Source: Sabellastarte sp. h YS-2021
Taxonomy: Eukaryota > Annelida > Polychaeta > Sabellida > Sabellidae
Direction of reading: 5' to 3'
NCBI GenBank assembly: GCA_964017235.1
Contig: OZ024928.1
Span: 89,399,566-89,463,565 of the forward strand
DNA: 64,000 nucleotides
The translations under genes and the position numbers were made by a program. The notes beneath the pieces were generated by a model. The model was not told the DNA's origin. It did not search any database and saw only the letters and a list, made by a program, of their open reading frames with translations. Below, in pieces: positions 34,601 to 46,600 of this stretch. Positions within the stretch are counted from its first letter, which is position 1, and the number at the start of each line of letters is the position of its first letter.

Positions 34601-37600
34601 TTTTATTAATAATTGCACTGGAAAAAAAATCAGATTGAAAGTTTATTTGCTAGCTGTAATGTTTACTGCCAGTGGACATTTTAATAGCATGAAAATCTCA
34701 TGGATCACCGATTCACCATACTTAGGTTCTGTGGCCGTGAGTTCTCGTTTTAGTAATACATGATCATTGAACATCATAAAGACTTTTTGACATTTTAACT
34801 AAAATGAGATTTTTATTATGATTCAGTAAATTTTATTTTATATGCCATTCATAAAGGGTCATTGACTTTAATGACTTAATTTTAGCAACCTGTAGAATGA
34901 AAATTTAATTGACAAGAATTCTGTCCTAAATTCTCCGAAAATGTCCTAAACGTTTTCCTAGTCTTAGGACAGAATGTCCGGCCGGACTTTTCATGTAGCA
35001 GAATCACTGCACATGCACAGCAACCCTAGGTACTGTTAAGGAAAATATGATCCCCAAACTAGTATGTTTGACAGCTTCGAGTGGTCATTAATGCACATTT
35101 TAATAAGCATTTGCAATAGCTAAAACTTACTAACCTTGTGTGTGCCTTCCACATTCTCCTGTCTGTAAACAATTGTAGAAAAATTACTTTCACTGACATA
35201 GGTAAAAGAAACAGGGTACAACTTTCTTGATTTTTATCTGGGTAAAGCAGAATGACTAGAATCACATGGACAAATTTTTAGATTTTGATCGAAGAAATCA
35301 CAAGTTCTGACAAGCCTAAAGAAATTCACCTTTTTCAAATGTTTTAAAAAACTACTGTTACAATAGATATAGGCAGTATATCTTTGGAAAAATATTTAAA
35401 TAGAAAATTAATGAAAGTCTGTATATTTTCAAAATTTCTGGTGCAGTGTTCGCTCTCGTCAAAAATGAATGCGAGACAGACTGTCTCCCTTCACTTGAAA
35501 AGGCGAGACAACTGTGAAAAAATGTGAGACATGTTTTGCGTCAAGATATTTTGAAATATTTAGTTCCAATTTGGGACTGCGTAAAATCTTCTTTATTTAA
35601 ATAATAAGAAATAGATGCTAAACTAAAAGTTCAAACAAATAAAATATTTAATTCTGTTTTTATTTGTCTCTTATTTTTTTTTTCAAATTTCACTTCTAAA
35701 CCACATCTTAATGGCCTAATGGCTGGGTGCTACTGGTTATTTAAAAAAAATTTTTTTATATTACTGTTATCTGGATTCATAAAATAAATAAATAAATTGC
35801 ATTTCTTCTCTTTTATTTGAAGAAAAATAGACATAAAGCACGGAAATCTCGTGAGAATACCCAAAATCTCGCGTGAATTACTGTTAGCTGGATGTATCAA
35901 ATAAAATAAACTCACTTTCATGTCTTTCTCACCTATTTCTATGAGGAAATATGTACGTCGTCACTTCCGATAATAGACGAATTTCTTTGGTCAGTAGTTG
36001 TTTCGACTGTTTCGCCTGTGACACAATAAGCAGAAGACGAGTTTAAAAATCAACAAAAAGCACGGAAATCTCGCAAGAATACCCAAATTCTCACGTGAAT
36101 TACTGTTAGCTAGATATATAAAATAAAATAAACTGCTTTTCATGCTTTTCTCAAACATTTCTATGAGGAAATATGTACGTCGTCGCTTCCGATAATAGAC
36201 GAATGTCTTCCGTCAGTTTTGAGTGTTTCGCCTGGTAGCGACAGCACAGACGCGTTGGTGAGTTGGTTTTGCGACAACTAGCCCCAGAGTGTGTACAAAC
36301 TGGCGAAATCGTGCTCGAGAGCGAACACTGCTGGTGTATGTGTATTTGTTTCGGTGCTTTTTCAATTTTGTCATTATGTGGTGCCATTCTCACATCACTT
36401 TGAAGGTATCAAAAATTTTCATCCAGTTAAAATTGCTCAGCAAAAATTTTTTGTGATAATATGGTGACCACTGAAAAGACCAGATGAAAAAAAATATATT
36501 AACTGTATTGCTGTATACCAATATTTTTAACAAATAATAGCTTCCAAGATGTTGTCAATACTGGGGATTGCTGTGACTAAAATATAATCATCTGCCTTTG
36601 AACTTAGCCACAAATTATGGTTGACATTTGGGCATTGTCGTGTCAAACACAAATCATATTAACAGTCATATTATTCACTTTTGCAGTTTAAAAGTACTTT
36701 TAATTTGTTAGAAGGAACACCTCTGCATTCAAGTGGACAATTCTCTCAATAACAACCATTGAAATGAGCACTTCAAACACAGGCTACATTCCCAGATATC
36801 TTTGCTCCAGTAGTTTATTAGTGGGAAATACTTTATTGTATGGAACTCAAGCCCTTTCTTCCTATACACAAATGACATTTGAAGAAAGGGGCTTGAGTTC
36901 CACATTTGTCAAATGTGAAACTCAAGCCCCTTTCTTCTTGTACACAATTTTCATCATCTGTCTTCTGCATTCAGTAAAATACACAAGTCGCTTGTTTAGA
37001 CACACAACAACCATCAACCAGCACCATTTCTATGCCATTTGTTCAGCCACAGCATGATTACTTGTTATATTAGTAATTTAGTGACTGATGTACAGTTTTA
37101 GTATCAATATCACTGTGATGTGGCTTATATCTGATGTGTATTGGAATATCTTTTCACACCATAAAATGCATCAATGGGCAGTGACTAATTCCACAGTTAC
37201 CCAAAAACATATATTTAGGTAAAGCATATTTTGATTGGTCCTACATTTCGAACAAGATTGGTCTAAAATCGTTTAAATTTATATAAACCATCTCATAATA
37301 CATCTTCTAATGAAGTTGCCTAAAACTACAGGTCTTTTTTTCAACTAAAAAGTTCATAAATCCAATGTAATTATGAACCAAGTCTTTTGGCCATTATGCA
37401 CCTATATTCTGAAGTCCCCTCCCTTTTTATACAAGAACCAACCAACCACATAATCTGTAAGATCTTTCAGGAAGCATCCCCTTTTGAAATCAAGTTTCTT
37501 TGTTTAGTGATTGGCTCTTTCACATCCAAAACCTGGATTAAATAACCAGTATGTCCCTTGAGTATGAGTTTTGGCCATTCTTTTGTTAGTGTAGAGCCTT

Positions 37601-40600
37601 CAGTTCTTGTGGGGAAGCTATTGGGCCAACAAAACAAAAGATGTAATTCTAAAAATAGGCACTAAATAACAAAACATTTTCAACACACAATTCCAGTGCA
37701 TTAATTTAAAGGTCTTTTTTTCAGCCCAAAGTATGACATGATGACATTGTCTCTTCATGAGGGGGAACCAGGTCACCATTTTCAGGTAAGTTCTTTCATG
37801 TTTAAAAGATTGAGAAATAAGAAAACATCATCTTTATTTTCCCTATTTGCATGATCTGTGTGTCACAGTGGAGACTCTGATTCAGGGGAATCGGCTGTTC
37901 CACTAGTGGAGATCCCGAGCCGAGTTTCCTCCAGTAGAGAGAGTACTATCCATCATTTAAGGGCTGTAATCATAGTTTCCACTGGGGGAAACTCTGATTG
38001 ACATCTCCACTGTTGGGATCGCTGATTCCCCTGGCCTAGGCTTTGTAATGTTCAATACTATATTTGGGGACTCGGATGATCACTTAAATGGCAGTCCTGA
38101 CGCAATATAATTGAAACAATATATTAGGTATAACAATAAACAAATCAACTAAGTCAACTTACAATATGAATGAAGAATTTTCCAAAATGCTGAATTGTTT
38201 GTTTTAAAATTTCAACTATTAATTTGTCAAACAACTATTAACAAATTAATTATTATAGACACTTCAGTAATCTTTGTTCCTGGAATGGGATTAAGTAGAG
38301 TAAGAGAGAGGGTCAAAAAGGAATGCAATAAAGTTTAAATCAACAAGGCTCAACTTAGAAATGATTTTCTCTTGGAAGTTGGGATAAAGTGAATGATATC
38401 AGGGTCAATGAAAAGCAATTAACTGTTGATCTACTACACTTCACTCAGAAATGACTAACAATGTTGAATTAATTTGTCTCGGAACAAGATTTAATAATGG
38501 ATTTTCTTAAGGCTAGGGGAATAGAGAATTCCACAAGTGGAGACTCCTATCAGAATTTCCCCCAGTGGAAACTGTCATAACAGACCTTAAATTATGGATC
38601 GTAGTCTCCACTAGTGGAAACTCTGATCAGAATCTCCACTAGTGGAATCGCTGATTCCCCTGAATTGAAGTCTCCACTGTGACATAAATATTACAGTGAG
38701 TATGTGTAATCAGAGAATATTGGTATTTTCTGAAAATATGAGGGAATAAGATATTCCCTGGTTTCATCAAGCATTTCTTTCACCTATATAATATATACAC
38801 ACACCTAAAATTAGTGAATATATGTGATGTGCCATCATTAAAGTATTATACTTTACTGAAGCTAGAAACTTCACACACAAAACTGACTTATGAGGGTTGT
38901 CACACGTTCGTCCAAGTATTCCCTTATCATCTTCCAATTAAAAAAAAACTTGATTGGCTTCCAGTACCATTTAAGATAGGCCTTTATCATATACAAAATT
39001 CTAAAACACCGCCAACCAGCATACCTTAGTGGAGTAATTGATCCATACACATTTTTTTCATGAATAATAGAAAAAGATAATTTGGGACAACCATGACTCT
39101 TTGGGACTATTGGCAAAATTTCAGTGAATTTTGTTCCTTGTTGCAAAATTTTATGGTATATTCCCAACTTAACCCTGATTACAAACTTAACTTACATAAT
39201 ACATTTTACAGGGAATGTATGCAGTAGAAATGAAAGGAGAGCCAAGCTTTCGACAGTTTCTAGAAGACATGCACTATGTGCAAGCACCAGGGCGCTTCCC
39301 AATTCATACAGCTTATGTGGAGGTAAATGTTGTAGCTGTGTCTTTTTTTGTATTGATGCTCTTTTTAGTATTGGTACTAGTCACTACAAAAACACAGAGA
39401 ATATCACCCGTGTTTACATGTTTAGAATGTACCATAATATTGTTTTTGTTATGCCCCTTTCACACTACAAGCCGTATACCACATGGTTAGAGGTTTTACT
39501 TGGAGGCGGAACTGCCTCCCAGGTAGGGCCATCACGACTCACCGACTAATCAACAACGGTAAGAATAATGCTATTTACCGGTTTCATATTTAAAGTATGA
39601 ATAATCGCTGAATGCAGTAAAACAGGGCAGAAGGTCTTAATATGTAAAATATGTCCATATTGTCACATAAAATAAGTTAAAATCCAAGAACACCGACGTT
39701 TTCTGTACTGTTTATACATTCACGTAAAACCGAATGTATCATATAGCTCTTATATTTTCCACTTCCTATGTGAGAAAAATGCATCAGGAAAATGGCAAAT
39801 GTAATGAATTTTACAGGTTATGGACATATATTTTTAATTTATTTCACATATTTATCGTTTTCATACCCTTTTAGAATATTAAGCTTGAGATTTTTGGTAG
39901 TTTTATAAATCCCACTGTTATTTGGTGTCGACAGAAATAGTACTTAGCGATTATCCAACATGAAATATTTGGAGTCATCACGTCCCTATTTCCAGGATGC
40001 CTCATATCTTCTGAGATTTGGTGCATCCATAAGGTATGACAAGCAGGGCCACTGATGGGCCATGGTGTGTAACTGCCAGTAACAGTATAACGACAGTAGT
40101 ACAAACGTTGGTCACCAAGAGGCAGCCTCCAATAACCTCAACTCACCTTCGGTGCAACCAGAACGTGAACAAGTCACAACCTTGTAAAAACTACGGACCA
40201 CGCCTTGAGTTACCATATGAAAAATTTATCTGTGGAAGGTCACTGAAATGGATGGACGGAAACATACATATTAAGGGTAGTGATAGGGCAGAAAAGAGAC
40301 GGTGACTGAGGGTGAGTGATAGACAAGGCAGAAATTTTAAACATTTCAATACTTCCATGGGATGCTCAAGTAATTGGACAGGTGGCCAGTGTGTCACAAG
40401 TTCGCATAAGGACGTCAGACAGTAGTTGAAGGAATTGGGCGTTTTGCCTAATGCCTATAACTGTGGGTTATACCGCCTGTAACATGAAAGAGGTTTTACC
40501 TGTACATGCTGTTGATGGTTTACAATATGTCCTTTATCTCAGTTGTTCATGCATTTGTGACCTAATGAGAGGTGATAATTTATTCAACTAGGATGGAGCC

Positions 40601-43600
40601 ACAACTAGTAGCAAAGAGATTTAAATGTTTTGACCAGATTTGTCACTAAGTACACCAGACTTGAGTGTTTCGGGCTAAAAAGCTAGCAAGATTGTTGTGA
40701 AAAGGTAGACACCTGATAGAGTGTATTATAGGATACTTTGAGATTGTACAAATATTGTGCTTGAAAGCTTCAAAATCTTTCTCAATGTTGTATGTTGTTT
40801 TAAATTATCAGTCATGTATTTTGCAGTATTTGCATCACCAGCAATATTGTATACCAACTACAACACAGTATTGTGTGTGTTTTCGCAAATGGATTTGTCA
40901 AAATGATTAAGCCACAAAAAGATATGGTTATCCGTTGTAGACATTGACTGAGTGTAGTTATATATTTTTTCACAACAAATGATGACACAAACAATTGTAG
41001 TCATTGACATTATCTGAATTTTAGGGATGGGGTTTATACTGTGAATACCTTGGCAATGAAATGGGACTCTACAAGGATGACTTGTATTCATTGTAAGTAT
41101 CACCGTTTCAAGTTTAAAATGTCAATTTATTACAAGTAGTCAAGCTTACAAAGAGAAAGTAACAGGGAAACCTGAAAGGGGAAAATTTGAAACAGGAGAA
41201 ATTATAAGTTTTATTACATGGTATTTTTGTGAAAGATTGACTGCCTAAAGATACAAAATTACATGTATCACTGAGGCTTCTTGTGTTTTTCATTATGTCT
41301 GTTTAGACATCATGGTTTCTTTGAATTATCAAATACAATTGTAGAAATGCTTCATCAGTGATTAAAAAAATAGCATCCAATAAAGGGTGGAAACTGATGA
41401 AGTCCAAGCAAAAGTGGTTTATTTCTGTTATCGAATGTCAGTGTTTTATACTTTTATTAAATATTTTGAATTTATTGCTTATTTCATTTTTTTTTTTTTC
41501 GAAAATATGTCAGAAACATGTTCATAGAATGTAATAACCTACAAAGCACTCCCACGAAATGCAGAGAAACTCTTTTTTGCCAAGTGTACAGCTCTTCATT
41601 TTGTAATGGGAAATAGTAATACGCCTACAAAATATTTATATGGACGCGTCTATTTGGGTACTTCTATAATGTCTTGGTTTAGAGTGTTAAACCTCTCCAT
41701 AAAAGATGATATAGTCTTGTTTTTTTGAGTGTGTTGAATACTGTTGATTAAGCAGACTCAACTAGGTTCAAACTAGGAAATGCACATTGCATCAAACTAG
41801 CATTTACTCACTTGTGAAAACAATGAAAGCATGTATATTTCAACAAAAGCAGTTGGATACATATTAGAGAGATTGATACATTTCCGAGCACATTTTAGCC
41901 GTGCAGTTTTATTTACAAGGTTTGGACATCTGTCATTTGAAATGCACCGTGCATGCAGATTAGTTGCTGATACAGGAATTCACTGCTTTGGGTAAGTTAA
42001 ACCTTGATTAATTCTCAAGCATATACACATGAATATAGCAAGATTGGTTTAACCAGAACCACCATAAGTTGAATATTAATAATTATGTTACCATAAGTAG
42101 AAATCATTTCCCCAAGTCCCAACAATTTGTAGTGTAAAATATAAGGATATTCAGATAGCAGTCATAACTAGAGAATTTATTTTGATAGAAAGATATAACT
42201 TCTCAATAGCAGTACTAAAATGCAAGTAGGACCTTAAACTTCTTGTATTTACAAAACTGTAAGTAACACCATTGAATTACTCTGCACATGATTGCTTATT
42301 TAACAAAATCCTGTTAAACACTTAGTCTGCTGTCTTATTAAACCATAATACTTGTATGATTGTTGTCCAGTTGTCAATGAAATATGTGTAAATAAATAAA
42401 CTATAACACCAAACCAATAGATTACCCTGACAAGATATTACACAAAGGAATTAGGATTAAGTACTCTAACATAATCCAGTAAATCCTCAAAACTTAATAC
42501 TTCTCAAAATGTGTATTGCAAGAAGTAACCATTAGTAGAAGTGAATGGCTTACCGTTTGCAACCTCAATCCAAATTTATTTAAAATCAACAAAGAAATGC
42601 ACACTATGCATCCCTGCTTTCCTGAAAGTCTGTGGGGTTATAACAATACAGTGTTGCTCTTTTAAGTGGGTTTCTGATAAGTAGAAATACCTTTTACTGT
42701 AGAAGTAAATATGAAGTCCCTTGAGGGCTTTTTCTATTAATATTCCTCTGTTATCTGGAAATCCAAGTTAAAAAGAAGTTTTTGATTTTTCCTTGAGCTG
42801 AACAGGATTGTGTTTTAACATTTATCAGTTCTGTAGTAAAATGTGTAATCATACAAAAGTAAGAACAATGAAAAGTAAGAAAGTACGAAGTTAGTCCAAA
42901 CATCTTTTAAGATGTCAGTATCCAAAAAGGGACAGTGCAATAGATTACTTCTAAAGTCAAATGCATGTGCTTTATAAATCTGTGTAGCCTTTTCCATTAA
43001 ACAGGGGGTTCTAGTATTAAAGCTGAGAAAGGTATCGTGGAAAATTTTTGTTTTAATTCCCAAGCCAGTCATTTCAGGTTTTAGAGGGAGTGAAATATTT
43101 AAACCAAACAAATATAATCAAACTTTTAAGTTATTTCCGAGAAAGTTCTTTCTTTTGAGACAAATAAGTGACGTAGGTTGGATGGAAAATATGTATAAAA
43201 TGCAGAAGACTTATGTGTGTTCAAGAGTAATTTGCGTTTCAGTTGGAGTTTTGAGAAAGCCAGACTTCTGTTCCTTGAAAACACATCTCTAAGTGAACCT
43301 TTTGTGAACAATGAAGTGAAGCGGTACATAACTATGCCAGGACAGGTAAGAGATAGTTTTAACTATTCTTACAACAAACAAAATTTTTATTTTTTTTCAT
43401 TCCAGTACATCTAATATTTGTGGTATAATTGTTTGCAAAAATCAATACAGGAAAACTGGAAATGTCTTTCTATGATAAAATAAAGTCTAAATTTTTATAA
43501 GCTGTCTTTTTAACCCATTTTAAGTCAAAATGTAGATTATTTAACCCAAAAATAGAAGTTTTTACACATTGAATGAAATATCAGCATTGTGATCAAACAA

Positions 43601-46600
43601 AGGGGCAATACTGGTATCCCATCAGCAGTAGTAACTAGTATGCACTGTTTTCTTACAACTCCCCCATCTGTCTGTCACAATGAGACCAGCTCGAAACCCA
43701 TATAACTCAGAATAATCAAACCTTGCCAACCTTTTGACTTCACCTTATCTTTTGCTGTCTGAACCATATTCTGATCACAGGTCATACATTGGGGAGACAG
43801 TTGTTGAAGAAAGTGAGGTCCATTGCATGATTAAGGTTAATTGACTTTGCATCTGAGTATTAGTTATGCTCAATCTCTTCCTTATTTTTATATCCTCCCT
43901 GCTGCGGAATGGACATACTATATTTGGTGGAAATCTGGTAGTTGCTTGCTGTTGGTGGGCAGTTTACAGAACCTTGACCAACTGTATATACTGTTTTCCT
44001 CTGCCCTTAAAACTACTCCTCAAAATACGACCAATACAAAGTCACTAGGCATAATGTGAAACAATAAATAAAGAAATAAAGAAACAGAGTGATGGCTAAT
44101 TCACTATTTTGAGAAGTTTGGTTTCCATGCATTTAAATGATAAGGATTTATGATATTTTAACAAAATTTGGTATGGAAGCTTATTGCGGTAATACCTTGC
44201 TTGGTATTGCTTTTGGAGCTATAGCTGTACAGATAAGTGATTAATAGCTGCTATTTGATTACCTATTTTTGGGTAACAATAATTTTACCACTCAATTAAG
44301 GAGATATCTTGTAATGGAGGATTATAGGGTCCATAGCTTGCTTGGTATTGCTTTGGGGTGTTATAGTTTCATAGCTATGCTAGTAATACCGAATTAGTTA
44401 TGTTCAGTAAATATCTTATCACTTTTAAACTATTCAGTCTATTTCAAAGTATTGGTCACAGACTCACCTACTTGCTCAATAGCAAAAGTGTAGTCACTGT
44501 GTTAGAAATATATCAGTTTAAGTTATGATAGTAGTAAGGCTGCGACCGGGTGGTCGGTATTCGTGAATGGAGTCGATTTGGGAAGATCTCGAGTGCTTTC
44601 TTGTCCACCCGATCGTCGTTAACTATTATGTATTATATTGTCGCCCACTTTATCACGTTTTTTAGGACGACAAAGAATGACAACACTGCAAAATGGCGGA
44701 ATTATTTGTATATTGGGAAATTTTATATAATGTTGCTTATTTTATAACCATATGATAAGTTTTGATTACCTTTCACCACTATTTTAATGCTAAGACATCG
44801 TTTCCGGAAACCACCGTTTTGTTTATGGAAAGGAAAAAACGTGCATACTAAAACACGCGAATACCAAACTGCGAGACGAATTTGCGTAGCTCGGGTACCG
44901 GGATGGATTTTAACCACCCGTCACAGCCTTAGATAGTAGTAACCATTTGTACACTAATTAGCTATCAACTTGAGTAATATGAAAAAGAAAGGGAAAAGGA
45001 TTCAAAAGATTAGATAGAACCTTTTGGACCCATGGGAAAACTTTAAAATTCAATTTTATCAAGTGTTGGTGGCCATCTTGGATTTTCGAGGAAAATGTTA
45101 ATTCACATTTACATGTACAGTAGAACCTCGAATATCCGAACCCTATGGGAGACATACAATCTGGCCGGATAATCGAGGGGTTCGGATGGATGAAGGAAGC
45201 CTAAATTCACGGTCTATGGGTTACAGAGTGGGCGATAATTGAAGATTTGTCGTTTTTATGCAATAAATATAGACGTTGGGGGTTATCGATAAAATAATTT
45301 AATATATTTGTGTCATATAATATAAGTGACCCTTCAATTGTCGTTTATTTGCTCCATATATATGGATATTACATGTATTATTATTTAAATATTACGCGGA
45401 TTTGAAATGATTGTGTTCGGTTGGTACATGAATGTGGACGTTTTAATTTTAGATAAACATCGTCATGCATTTTGTCATTTGGAAAACTCCGGGAGATTTA
45501 TTTATTGTAAAACCAAAAGCGAACACGCCTTCAGTGATAGGTGTGTTTGGTTGGTAATGCATTGAGGACGTCTTTTCTTTTGATACACGTTGTCAGTCTG
45601 TGAACCTACTCCGGGAGATTATAAATTGCGAAACCCAATTGAACATGCTTTCATTGATTGGCGTATTATCAAAGAAGTTGTGTAGCAGGGTCGTGTAATT
45701 GAATTAATCCCTCCCCTATTGTAACAATGGTGATAAAGATCAAAGAAGTTAGGCATTTCTGTGAATGGTACATTTTATAAAGCACTAGAATTAACACTTT
45801 CCGAGACTGTGTAAAATCCTGTATTATCGCTCACGGTAGACGGTGCATTATACATGTACATGTGTAGGGAGACATGATTTTGGTTCGGTTAATCCGGAGA
45901 TTCGGATAATAGAAGGCCGGATAATCGAGGTTCTACTGTATCTTGTAAATGGTGCAAGATAGAACAATTTCAAGTGAATTTTGGTTCATCGGGAATTTCT
46001 ACTTCAGTACATGGAAACTTAAAAAAAAGTGATTTTCTCAAGTGTTGGAATCCATTGGAGTTGTGTTTAACTTGTAAACATTGTGAGATAGAGCGATTTT
46101 GAGTGAATTCTGGATCTGTAGGGCATTTCTGCTTTAGTTAATGGATAACTAAAAAATGATGTTCTCATGTTTTGGCAGTCATCTTAGATTTTTTGCAGAA
46201 AATGTAAAATTGCATTCATCTCCAAGCATAGTAAACCTTTAAGCATCATTCCTGGCATGGAAATTACACATGATAATGTGTGGTCTTTTATATCATCCCC
46301 TTACTTCAAATATTTTACTCCTGTCCATTTAGGGCCTAATTCTAGATATTTACAATATATACATGAAGTATACATATACAAGTGTCAATTTATAAATACA
46401 AAATGAAAAGTATAATAATATCTTAACTTCACATCAAATTCAGGTGAAGTACCATGGAAAGAATGCATGTTTATATAATAAAATTGCTTTTATTTATAAG
46501 CTTCCTTTACTGTTACCTACTAGGGAAAAAACTTTATGTATTTCGTAAGTTTCTCTTTTACAAATCATTCAGTTGTATTAATCATTAAATGATTTGTTGA

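Larger units (their letters stand above)
43890..46345 (+). mobile_element. Old, diverged family A element with two nested DNA transposons
   Basis: GGTTTCCATGCATTTAAATG and AATTTGGTATGGAAGCTTAT match the 5' unique part of A1-A3, and GTGAGATAGAGCGATTTTGA (46,080 on) matches the 169-bp unit. ACACATGATAATGTGTGGTC and the TTCTAG end (46,342-46,345) match the 3' part. It is far more diverged than A1-A3 and is split by a hAT-like element (44,535) and a Tigger-like element (45,118). The 5' border is approximate. Confidence 0.55.

Noticed and set aside
39215-39549. Overlapping 91- and 141-residue ORFs
   Set aside because: Only the part to 39,322 is coding (DUF885 exon 12); the rest reads through the donor into the intron.
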